A DNA stretch of 64,000 nucleotides, from positions 6,917,445 through 6,981,444 of the forward strand of contig NC_019729.1 in assembly GCF_000317475.1 (NCBI RefSeq). Direction: 5' to 3'. The position numbers and the translations under genes are program-made. The number at the start of each line of letters is the position of its first letter. Within the stretch, counting starts at the first letter, position 1. The notes beneath the pieces are model-generated. The model searched no databases and had not been told where the DNA came from. It saw only the letters and a list, made by a program, of their open reading frames with translations. Positions 18,129 through 25,918 of this stretch are shown here, in pieces. The stretch is from Oscillatoria nigro-viridis PCC 7112. Its GTDB lineage: Bacteria; Cyanobacteriota; Cyanobacteriia; Cyanobacteriales; Microcoleaceae.

Positions 18129-20210
18129 TTACCAATCTATAAAATCATCCTCACCTAAGTCAGAAGATAGCTCGGAAAAATCCGGTTCAGATTCCAATCT
18201 AAAAGTTTCCGACTCCCAAATCTCCAAGTCATCCGACAAATCGACTACTTCCCCGTCAAACATATCAGCCAACTTCCTAGCCGTATTCGCGACATATTGA
18301 GCGTCATCACGCACCGCTACAGCCTGAGCGTTAAAGTCATTTTGAGAGTCTGTAGAAACGTTTGTGGGCGATCGCGATTCGGAAACAGCAGGCACATTAA
18401 CGGCGGTATTTTCAGGCGCTGGCGGGTGTTTTTGTTCTTCTCCCCTATTCCCCAAAAAATTATCTGCAATCTCAGAACCCGCCGAGTTTTGCACCTGTTG
18501 GCCCGCATCATCCGCAGGATGAGAATTCCTGGGATTTTCGCCAACACGTCCGTTAGAAGTGGGCAAATCCTTGGCGCGGGAACTATTAGTTTCAGCGGGA
18601 TTTGTCAAGCCAACTTTTACTGTTACTCGACGGTTGAAAATTTGCACAAAAGCTTCTTCAATATTAGCTACTTTGTCTTTAACCATATTGAGCAACGGCT
18701 GCGAACTAATCTTAACATGAGCAGTATTATTGCTAAAAATTACTAGCTGTCCGTGTTGGCGAAGCAGCGATTGAGTGCCATGCGGCCGCACGCGGTCAAG
18801 TACCTGTTCCCATACTCGATTTAAATCGATTTCATCGGCCCAATTAGTCGGTGAATAATTTGTTTGATTCGTTTCAGCAGTTGGTACAGGTGCGGGAATC
18901 GCTGCAGGAGGTGTGTTTTCTGTTCGATTAGCCACAGGCGGCGAAGTCGGTGGAGGATTTTGAGGTTTGGCAGCCGGAGGTTGTTCAATATTAGATGTCT
19001 GGTTCCCCCCCGATTGTAGGGGCGGTGCCCCCGTGCCCGCCCTGGACTGGGGGGGGTGATGTTGTGGTGGTTGAGCAACATTTTTCGCTGGTTCGGCTGT
19101 TGCTTGTGGCTGAGTTCTAATTGCTGAGGGCAACAATCCCAACAGCGTTACTTCCAGCCACAGACGCGGCTGAGTGGTATTTTTAATTTGCACTTCGTGG
19201 GTTTGCAAATGTTTCTGACCTGCCAAAATCAACTCCGCATCCCAATGGCGGGCAAAAGTCGCCAGTTTTTCCCAAGTTGCCGAGGTTAAAGCTACTAAAT
19301 CTGACCGTTTCGGTGCAGCTTTAGCTATTAGCAAATCTCGGTAAAAGCTGGCGAGACTTTGCAGGACGATTAGCGGTTCACGGCCGCGATCCATGAGGTG
19401 GCGGGTCATGTCTATTAGTGCTGTAGCGTTATCTGTATCAATAGCTTGCAGCAAATCCATTAAGTCATTTTCAGGGACTGCGCCGACTAAATCCCAAACT
19501 TTTTCGACTGTTACTTCACCCTGAAATAAGCTCAGTTGGTCTAGCAAACTTTCGGCATCTCGCAGACCTCCTTGGGCGATTTGAGCAACCATTTGTACTG
19601 CATCACTGGCAATATTGATGTTTTCTAATTTGGCAATTTTGTGCAAGTGAGCAATCATTGCTTCGAGGGGGATGCGGCGAAAGTCGAACTTTTGACACCG
19701 AGAAATAATGGTTGGTAATACTCTTTGTGGATCGGTTGTGGCGAGGACGAATACAACGCGATCGGGCGGTTCTTCTAATGTTTTTAATAAGGCATTAAAT
19801 GCCTGGGTACTGAGCATATGAACTTCGTCTATTACATATACTTTATAGCGGCACTGTACGGGCGAGAATTGAGCTCGTTCGATCAAATCCCGAATGTTAT
19901 CTACTCCCGTGTTGCTGGCGGCGTCAATTTCGATGACATCTAGTGTCGAACCTCGGGCAATTTCTTGGCAAACGTTGCATTTGCCGCAGGGTGTCGGGGT
20001 GGGGGCAACCGTAGAAATACAGTTGAGGGATTTGGCGAAAATTCTGGCACTGGAGGTTTTACCGGTGCCTCTGGGGCCGGTGAATAGATATGCTGGTGCT
20101 ATGCGCTCTTGTAGGATGGCGCTGGTGAGGGTTTGGGCGATCGCCTCTTGACCGACTAATTCGGCAAATGTCTGAGGGCGATATTTGTGGTGCAGGGGTT
20201 CGTAGGTCAC
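18129..20210 (-). CDS. dnaX: DNA polymerase III subunit gamma/tau
   Basis: 693 residues. Clamp-loader ATPase. Walker A GPRGTGKT at residues 45-52, a four-Cys zinc module (C64, C75, C78, C81), Walker B VYVIDEVHMLS, SRC in PTIISRCQKFDFRR, and AAA+ domain III up to ~365. A long Pro/Thr/Asn linker (~370-470) leads to a C-terminal tau-like domain and acidic tail. No intein, unlike some cyanobacterial dnaX genes. Within the linker, the peptide SRAGTGAPPLQSGG is encoded by a 27-bp dispersed repeat (19016-19042), evidence of repeat insertion in frame. Confidence 0.94.
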   Translation of the reverse strand: MTYEPLHHKYRPQTFAELVGQEAIAQTLTSAILQERIAPAYLFTGPRGTGKTSSARIFAKSLNCISTVAPTPTPCGKCNVCQEIARGSTLDVIEIDAASNTGVDNIRDLIERAQFSPVQCRYKVYVIDEVHMLSTQAFNALLKTLEEPPDRVVFVLATTDPQRVLPTIISRCQKFDFRRIPLEAMIAHLHKIAKLENINIASDAVQMVAQIAQGGLRDAESLLDQLSLFQGEVTVEKVWDLVGAVPENDLMDLLQAIDTDNATALIDMTRHLMDRGREPLIVLQSLASFYRDLLIAKAAPKRSDLVALTSATWEKLATFARHWDAELILAGQKHLQTHEVQIKNTTQPRLWLEVTLLGLLPSAIRTQPQATAEPAKNVAQPPQHHPPQSRAGTGAPPLQSGGNQTSNIEQPPAAKPQNPPPTSPPVANRTENTPPAAIPAPVPTAETNQTNYSPTNWADEIDLNRVWEQVLDRVRPHGTQSLLRQHGQLVIFSNNTAHVKISSQPLLNMVKDKVANIEEAFVQIFNRRVTVKVGLTNPAETNSSRAKDLPTSNGRVGENPRNSHPADDAGQQVQNSAGSEIADNFLGNRGEEQKHPPAPENTAVNVPAVSESRSPTNVSTDSQNDFNAQAVAVRDDAQYVANTARKLADMFDGEVVDLSDDLEIWESETFRLESEPDFSELSSDLGEDDFIDW
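19016..19042. repeat. 27-bp G/C-rich repeat inside dnaX
   Basis: The reverse complement of this stretch matches 41023-41049 (inside a TPR gene) at 25 of 27 bases (GGGCGGGCACGGGGG start, CCCCTAC end). Both copies lie in frame in coding sequence. Confidence 0.75.
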
Positions 20211-20749
20211 GATCGAATATTGGTGGTATTAGCTGTAATCTTAGCTAAGGAGACGTTGTTCGATCGCAAAGAGAGCTCGACTCTCACAGCAAGCCGCCCG
20301 GTGGGCTTGCACGGCGGGAGTTAGCAAACAGTAGGAATTATCACTCTCCCAACGTCCGCCCCTCGATCGTCCGGGCGATCGGCTGTTCTCCTTGAGGTTT
20401 TCCGCTGCTCGCTCCCAGAGTTACTATTAATTTATGTGTATTTCTTTTTATTTTTCTAGAAACGGAGACCGCCGAACCAACATTTTTTGTAGCTGTATTG
20501 GTATAATATATTACAGACAATTCACCATTTCTATTGGCCGGTGCCAGCGCGCGATTTTCCGATATTTCGGAAACCTGCTTGCAGTTAAAGATAAAGTATT
20601 AATTAGAGGGTGCGTGCTCCAGTTGCAGAAATCCAGTTGTACCAAGATGATGGTGGAATGATGTCAATGTTGGTTGATCCGGTTGCACTACCAGCTCTAC
20701 TCTGGAGTCCTGTATAAATATAGCGTCAAATTTTACCCTTTAAAAGCCC
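20211..20749. other. Intergenic region dnaX / conserved membrane protein
   Basis: 539 bases with no gene. A stem-loop GCAAGCC/GGCTTGC lies at 20289-20310. A TATAAATA box near 20712 is a plausible -10 region for the downstream gene starting at 20750. Nothing else recognised. Confidence 0.4.
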
Positions 20750-21661
20750 ATGTCAACCCAAATAATCCTTGTAGAACCAAGGTTGGCAGTAGCCTCTCCC
20801 AAACCTAAAAAGGCTAAACCCGGAGATCCGTCCTCAGACCAACTCTTAATAGGAGGGTCGGGATTACTGTTGTTATTGCTGATCGGTTTAGCGGTGTTTA
20901 CCAAGCTAAAACTCGACGATTTGAGTAAAAAGCTCAAATTTGAGGAGTTTAGAAATCGAGAACTCCAGAAAAAATACAAAATGGCTCTGGAAACCATGTT
21001 AAAGATGGAAAAGAATCCCGACCTTATCCACTCGCGAGACTTTAATTTAGACTACCTGAGAATGCGAATGGCGGAAGAAGTATTTCACTTTGCCATTGTG
21101 AATCAGATTAAGGTAAAAGTCAAAGAGAAAATTAGTATTGCCCTGCGTCCGACTCAGGGTGCAGTGGGAGATAAAAATGGGAATGCGGGCAGCGGCAGGC
21201 AAGTGGATTCGATGTTTGATATCGAATACGAAACTGGCGATCCGGCGGTAAAAATAGAAAAACGAGTGCTGTTTCGGATTCAAATTAAGCTGATGAAATT
21301 GCCGACTCAGGCAACATCGGCGACAATTAATCAAATTATTGACTGTTTGGAAACTTATCTGAGTCCTTCAGACGACCACGACAGTTGGCAGCCGACAATT
21401 CAAGGTCGCATCGTTCATATTGAGTGGGATCAAAAAGCCAAGCCGACGCCGATGTTGGTTCTGGAACAGTCGAATGAAGGGGTGAATGTTACCTTTAGGA
21501 CTACGAGAACGCCTGCGGGCAGACCTACAAATGCCACTGAAAGCCAATTGGTAGGAGCGAAAGGCCAAAAAAACGGCAAAAGTAGTTCTAAAACTCCAGC
21601 CAAAGCTGCAACAAAAAGTCCTGCCAAGGTAGGAGGAAAGCGTCCCGGTTCTCGGAAATAA
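20750..21661 (+). CDS. Membrane-anchored protein of unknown function, basic tail
   Basis: 303 residues. A short N-terminal region is followed by one membrane helix (LLIGGSGLLLLLLIGLAVF, ~32-50), a coiled coil (LDDLSKKLKFEEFRNRELQ), a globular part (~85-260) and a very basic Lys/Ala/Pro/Ser-rich tail (KTPAKAATKSPAKVGGKRP) like histone H1 tails. The tail might bind nucleic acid or an acidic surface. I recognise no named family; cyanobacteria commonly carry similar proteins, so I infer a conserved cyanobacterial membrane protein. It converges with devA. Confidence 0.6.
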   Translation: MSTQIILVEPRLAVASPKPKKAKPGDPSSDQLLIGGSGLLLLLLIGLAVFTKLKLDDLSKKLKFEEFRNRELQKKYKMALETMLKMEKNPDLIHSRDFNLDYLRMRMAEEVFHFAIVNQIKVKVKEKISIALRPTQGAVGDKNGNAGSGRQVDSMFDIEYETGDPAVKIEKRVLFRIQIKLMKLPTQATSATINQIIDCLETYLSPSDDHDSWQPTIQGRIVHIEWDQKAKPTPMLVLEQSNEGVNVTFRTTRTPAGRPTNATESQLVGAKGQKNGKSSSKTPAKAATKSPAKVGGKRPGSRK

Positions 21662-21687
21662 GTTGAGGTGGATTAATATTATTTTCC

Positions 21688-22410
21688 CTATTTTCCCGAA
21701 AGAACGCCGGTTGCCGCCGTTGTTGATGTATCTTGTGCGAGGTGGCCGTCTTCCATGTGAATAATGCGATCGGCTATATCTAAAATTCGGTTGTCGTGGG
21801 TAACAAGCAAAATAGTGCAGTGCTGTTCTTTTGCCAAACCTCGCATAATTTCTACCACATCTCGACCTGATTTACTGTCTAGTGCTGCTGTGGGTTCGTC
21901 TGCTAATACTAATTTCGGCTGGCTGACTAACGCCCGGGCGATCGCGACTCTTTGTTTCTGCCCGCCAGAAAGACTGTCGGGGTAATAATCTATTCTTTCT
22001 CCCAAGCCTACAGCTTGCAGCATTCCCTCTATTTTATCATTAGTTTCTTGGGGAGAAAGATGACTGTGGAGTTCTAAAGACATTTGCACATTTTGCCTAG
22101 CTGTCAAGCATTTGAGCAAATTGTGAGCTTGGAAAATATAGCCGATGTCGCGGCGGACTTTAACTAATTTATTTTTCGGCGTTCCCCGCAATTCTTGGTC
22201 GAGAATTTTCAGACTACCTTCTTGGATCGATCGCAAAGCTCCAATTAATGTCAATAATGTTGTTTTACCAGACCCAGAAGGCCCAGTCATCAGCACGATT
22301 TCGCCGGGATAAATTTCTAGGTTGATGTCAAATAAGGTCTGTTTGCGAAGTTGTCCTTCGCCGAAGGAATGATTGAGATTTTTAATTGAGACAACTGGTA
22401 AAGTATTCAT
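21688..22410 (-). CDS. devA: DevA-family ABC exporter ATP-binding subunit
   Basis: 240 residues from MNTLPVVSIKNLNHSFG (22410). The frame extends to 22464, but that part is translated miniature-element sequence. Walker A GPSGSGKTTLL, signature LSGGQKQRVAIARAL, Walker B LVLADEPTAALDS and the H-loop LLVTHDNR are present. DevBCA exporters, MacB-like, move glycolipids or other envelope material through a TolC-type channel. The partner permease (24490-25650) and membrane-fusion protein (25919-27562) lie upstream on the same strand. However, 2.1 kb of Uma2 genes and repeats separate devA from devC, so co-transcription is doubtful. Confidence 0.88.
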   Translation of the reverse strand: MNTLPVVSIKNLNHSFGEGQLRKQTLFDINLEIYPGEIVLMTGPSGSGKTTLLTLIGALRSIQEGSLKILDQELRGTPKNKLVKVRRDIGYIFQAHNLLKCLTARQNVQMSLELHSHLSPQETNDKIEGMLQAVGLGERIDYYPDSLSGGQKQRVAIARALVSQPKLVLADEPTAALDSKSGRDVVEIMRGLAKEQHCTILLVTHDNRILDIADRIIHMEDGHLAQDTSTTAATGVLSGK

Positions 22411-22443
22411 AGTAATGGCTATATTTAACAAGATCGAACTAAT

Positions 22444-22560
22444 GCTATATACAGCAGATTCCACGTTTATGAAGTACCCCCGCCCATCGTTCTATCCCCG
22501 TAGGGACACGGCGAAAGCGTTTGTCCCTACACTTCATCAACCTGGAATACGCTGTATAGC
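22444..22560. mobile_element. Miniature inverted-repeat element (117 bp), GCTATACAGC type
   Basis: Left end GCTATATACAGCAGATTCCA continues with cGTTTATGAAGT. The right end read on the other strand is GCTATACAGCGTATTCCAGG followed by TTGATGAAGT, so the arms match over about 32 positions with a 2-base gap. The centre contains a second hairpin (GTAGGGACA/TGTCCCTAC). No coding capacity. It sits just upstream of devA. Confidence 0.65.
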
Positions 22561-22572
22561 AACAGCCCAGGC

Positions 22573-23006
22573 TCATATGCGATCGGGATCGATTCCCTGC
22601 GATCGCAAATAATATCATGTGCGATCGATTAACCATAATATCCCGGTCGGGGCGGGTTTTTGAGATTGTCAATTATTGGAAGGTATTGTTGGTGAGGGGA
22701 GCCCCTACAAAAATCGCGGTCGATCGACCGGACATGATATAAGTCGCCAATCGCTCTTTTTGTTCTCGTTCGCGATTGGGCCGTTCTCGTTGGGCGTCGG
22801 CCCGTTCGCGTTCTTGTTCGGCGTGCAGGCTTTCCACCCTAGCTCGCTCGCTCCCCGTCAGCAACAAATTTCCCTCGCTATCCCACCAGCGCAACCAATG
22901 CTGTGTCTGATTTTGATAGCTACCCGACTATACACCCAACTCTACTTCCATTAGGTCGATCGGGTAATGCCCGCGATCGTTCGGTTCCAAACGCCGATAC
23001 CCACCC
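22573..23006 (-). pseudogene. Decayed Uma2-family nuclease gene (3' part)
   Basis: Nearly identical to the 3' half of the intact Uma2 gene at 23491-24351. It has the same LRWWDSEGNLLLTGSERAR and Glu/Arg-rich coiled coil, the same terminal GIDPD and even a homologous 3' flank. It is dead: the Trp codon TGG in GVWSGS has become TAG (near 22930), a 129-bp miniature element is inserted near the 3' end (22612-22740), and the 5' half is missing beyond about 23006. Confidence 0.85.
22612..22740. mobile_element. Miniature inverted-repeat element, ATATCATGT type, copy 1
   Basis: Ends are ATATCATGT and ACATGATAT, continuing as imperfect arms with CGATCGA/TCGACCGG. The intact paralogue at 23520-23535 shows the empty site (CAAATAAGCCGCC). 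The insertion left TAA on both sides if the element is taken as TATCATGT...ACATGATA. A second copy in the opposite orientation lies at 25775-25896 and shares the core GGGCGGGTTTTTGAGAT and GGTATTGTTGGTGA. Confidence 0.8.
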
Positions 23007-23490
23007 AACATACTACTTCTGTGCGAGTGCGCCGATATGGATGGTTTTGGCAGTGTATCGCAAAGAGTGCTTTTTGTCAACCTCTTTTACTGGACTGGCG
23101 CTCTAGTGAACAAGATGCGATCGCCTCTCGAATCATTCTTCATCAAGTGCGATGTCTGCGACGGGCTACGCCTACGCATTCCTTCTCGTTACTGACTGTC
23201 TCTCTTAAAGTGCGATCGCCATTCATATCTCTCACAAAATCCTACTACTCTCAACCCGTCGATCGTCAACTTCTTTAACTTTCTCCCGATTGACAAACTC
23301 TTCAAACAAGCTAAAAAATCGATCGACTGCACTGCGTTCATCGGCGGAATGCTGGTACCTCAGTCATAAGATTTGCTATTTTTGATTTTTCTAGAGCAGG
23401 GCTAACTAATTTTTGGAGGTGTGATTTGTTGCCAAAAATTATAGCGATCGCCCTTGATTTTTCCTCAACAAATAGATCGACAACCCCGGC
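23007..23490. other. Gap with a possible coding remnant
   Basis: On the minus strand at about 23235-23363 a frame reads QHSADERSAVDRFFSLFEEF and then VNREKVKEVDDRRVESSRIL before a stop. It looks like genuine charged protein sequence but has no start codon in frame. I do not recognise it; probably a gene fragment. Several HIP1 octamers are present. Confidence 0.35.
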
Positions 23491-24351
23491 TCAAATGAGA
23501 TCTGGATCGATGCCCTGCGATCGCAAATAAGCCGCCAATCGCTCTTTTTGTTCTCGTTCGGCGTCGGCCCGTTCTCGTTCGGCCTCGGCCCTTTGGCGTT
23601 CCTGTTGGGCCCGTTCTCGTTCGGCCTCGGCCCTTTGGCGTTCCTGTTCGGCTTGCAGGCTTTCCCATCTAGCTCGCTCGCTCCCCGTCAGCAACAAATT
23701 CCCTTCGCTATCCCACCAGCGCAACCACTGCATTGTCTGATTTTGATAGCTACCCGACCATACACCCAACTCTACACCCATCAGGTCGATCGGGTAATGC
23801 CCGCGATCGTTCGGTTCCAAACGCCGATAGCGAGTATTCACCCAGTTGTAGACTTCTAATTCACTGGTTTGAATCTTGTAAATAGCGTAGTAGGGAATCC
23901 TGATAATCCGCTCGTATACCCAAAATTTTCCCGGTTTCTGGTTTCCCCCAGAGGGTAAAGCAGATAAAGGGGTGCTGTCGAGTTCTTCGGAACCATCACC
24001 CGAAGCAAATTCAATGGCAATCAGCGGCACAATATACTCGCGCCAGAGCACGTAGGAACGGCGGTATTGCCCGTCTAATTGGGGTGGAACGTTGGGGACG
24101 TAGAACCAGTCAGGGGCTTCGGCACCCTTTTCTGGAGGGTCAGTTTCGCGCCAGTAGATGCCACAATCTTGCCCGATCGCGTATTGTCCGTCGGGGTGCA
24201 GGTTTTGGAGAGTGGTTTCGAGAGAATCGGTGAGCAAAATGCTCTGAGGATGTTCTTGAAAGTTTTTCACAAACGTGCCGTCAGATTCGGGGAGTTGCGT
24301 GTGGTCGGGAAAGGCGGGAGGCAACGCTGTGGGATTGAAGCTTTGGGTCAT
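23491..24351 (-). CDS. Uma2-family (DUF820) putative endonuclease with coiled-coil tail
   Basis: 286 residues. Uma2 proteins have a PD-(D/E)XK nuclease fold and are hugely expanded in cyanobacteria; their biological role is unsettled. The acid of the PD motif is in APDWFYVPNV, and the following acidic motif is VPLIAIEFASGDGS. The nuclease-like domain ends near 215, then LRWWDSEGNLLLTGSER leads to a Glu/Arg/Ala heptad region (EQERQRAEAERERAQQE, near-tandem copies) of ~60 residues. The gene lies between devC and devA and has a decayed sister copy at 22573-23006. Confidence 0.82.
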   Translation of the reverse strand: MTQSFNPTALPPAFPDHTQLPESDGTFVKNFQEHPQSILLTDSLETTLQNLHPDGQYAIGQDCGIYWRETDPPEKGAEAPDWFYVPNVPPQLDGQYRRSYVLWREYIVPLIAIEFASGDGSEELDSTPLSALPSGGNQKPGKFWVYERIIRIPYYAIYKIQTSELEVYNWVNTRYRRLEPNDRGHYPIDLMGVELGVWSGSYQNQTMQWLRWWDSEGNLLLTGSERARWESLQAEQERQRAEAERERAQQERQRAEAERERADAEREQKERLAAYLRSQGIDPDLI

Positions 24352-24489
24352 AGCGTATCACCGAGGAAGAGCGCGATCGAGATTGATGCTCTTTTACAGC
24401 ATAGCGTTACATAACATAATTTGACATCTTTGTTTCTGACGGATAGTATCAATTACCAATTACCAATTACCTATTACCTATTACCAAAT

Positions 24490-25650
24490 TTAAAATATAT
24501 CTGCCGGATCGGCCGCCTGCAATTTCCTCACCGCGATCGCCCCCGACGCACCACACATAATTAGCGTCATTACAAACACAGTTAGAGCTTTCCCCAAAGT
24601 CATGTACATCGGCAAACTTGTAGCATTTCTCCCTAAATTGTACAGCACCAAAGAAACTCCAAACCCCGGCAAATAACCGATAACTGCGAGAATCAAAGCT
24701 TCTTGAAACACCACGCTCAAAAAGTAAAAATCCTTATATCCCATCGCCTTCAGCGTCGCGTATTCCGGCAAGTGGTCGGTAACATCGGTATAGAGAATTT
24801 GATAAACAATCACGATGCCGACGATAAATCCCATAGCCGCGCCGAGAGTGAAAACAAAGCCGATCGCGGTACTTTCTTCCCAATATTTTCTTTCAATTTC
24901 AACGAACTCTGCTTTAGTAGAAATTCGCACGTCATTCGGCAAAGATGCCCTCATTTTTTCCACAACAGCTTGAACGTCGGTTCCCGGCTGCAAGTGAATA
25001 ATTCCTATATCAATTAAACCTTTCGTTCGGCGCGATGCAAAAATTCGCAGAAAGTTCAAATCGCTAGTAACCAGATTGCCATCAGCACCGAAAGATGCTC
25101 CTAAAGTAAATAACCCCTTGACCGTAACGCGGCGATTGTCAACTTCAGTTTCAACAACTTTTCCCTGTTTGAAATATTCTGCTACAGGCCCAAACTCCGG
25201 GCGGGAAGCTTGGTCAAATAAAACCACATCCGAAATTTTGATTTTGTCCAAATTATTTTGGATTTCAGGCAGCTCAAAGATGGGATGAGCGGGGTCAAAA
25301 CCGATTACCATCAATTGCCGAGTATTTCGCTGGTTGGGGTCGGGGTTTTTCCACAATCCAAAGCCTAAATATACCGGACTAATTGCTGTAACGCCGTCAA
25401 AACTCAAGGCTTGATACAAGCGACGCTGGGGAAAACTTTTCATGGCTATTAAAGCCGTAGATTGAGTGCTGGTGATAAAAATATCCCCTTTTAATTTAGC
25501 GTGAAAGGTGATCGAACTTTCAAAAAGCGCGTCTCTAAACCCGAACTGCATAAACATTAGCAAGTCGGCGAAGCCAATGCCGGCTAGTGCGACTGCTAAG
25601 CGCATTTTTTCGCGGGTTAATTGTGCCCAAGCTAGTGGTATTTTGGCCAT
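24490..25650 (-). CDS. devC: DevC-family ABC exporter permease
   Basis: 386 residues from MAKIPLAWAQLTREKMRL (25650), the usual DevC start; the frame runs 7 codons further. One N-terminal membrane helix (LAVALAGIGFADLLMFMQ), a large periplasmic domain (~45-260), then three C-terminal helices (IGFVFTLGAAMGFIVGIVIV, FQEALILAVIGYLPGF, ALTVFVMTLIMCGASG). This is the MacB/FtsX-like topology. It lies 268 bases downstream of devB with a miniature element in between, and upstream of the displaced devA. Confidence 0.9.
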   Translation of the reverse strand: MAKIPLAWAQLTREKMRLAVALAGIGFADLLMFMQFGFRDALFESSITFHAKLKGDIFITSTQSTALIAMKSFPQRRLYQALSFDGVTAISPVYLGFGLWKNPDPNQRNTRQLMVIGFDPAHPIFELPEIQNNLDKIKISDVVLFDQASRPEFGPVAEYFKQGKVVETEVDNRRVTVKGLFTLGASFGADGNLVTSDLNFLRIFASRRTKGLIDIGIIHLQPGTDVQAVVEKMRASLPNDVRISTKAEFVEIERKYWEESTAIGFVFTLGAAMGFIVGIVIVYQILYTDVTDHLPEYATLKAMGYKDFYFLSVVFQEALILAVIGYLPGFGVSLVLYNLGRNATSLPMYMTLGKALTVFVMTLIMCGASGAIAVRKLQAADPADIF

Positions 25651-25655
25651 ACAAT

Positions 25656-25712
25656 GAAGGAAGTTCGGCAACGGATTATGTACGGGATGTAACGGATGTA
25701 ACGGATGTCAGG
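25656..25712. repeat. GTAACGGAT tandem repeat
   Basis: GAAGGAAGTTCGGCAACGG is followed by about three copies of a GGATGTAAC-like unit. The same compound sequence occurs inside the GT39-like coding region near 57091-57145. Confidence 0.65.
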
Positions 25713-25774
25713 AAGAAGGAATAAGGAAGGAGGAAGAGGGAAGAACTCCTCTGACCAATTATCAATTACCAATT

Positions 25775-25896
25775 ATATTATGTCCGGTCGATTACCCCTA
25801 ATACGGTAGGGGCGGGTTCACCAACAATACCTGCCAACAATCTCCTATCTCAAAAACCCGCCCTTTTAATCGCGGTCACTCGATCGGACATGATAT
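25775..25896. mobile_element. Miniature inverted-repeat element, ATATCATGT type, copy 2
   Basis: Ends ATATTATGT and ACATGATAT, opposite in orientation to copy 1 at 22612-22740. Taking the element as TATTATGT...ACATGATA, the flanks show TTA on both sides, the complement of the TAA duplication seen for copy 1. It lies in the devB-devC gap, embedded in TACCAAT-type heptamer repeats. Confidence 0.75.
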
Positions 25897-25918
25897 TACC
25901 AATTACCAATTACCAATT

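Noticed and set aside
18129-20210. Intein in dnaX
   Set aside because: The ATPase motifs are contiguous at normal spacing; no splicing-domain insertion is present.
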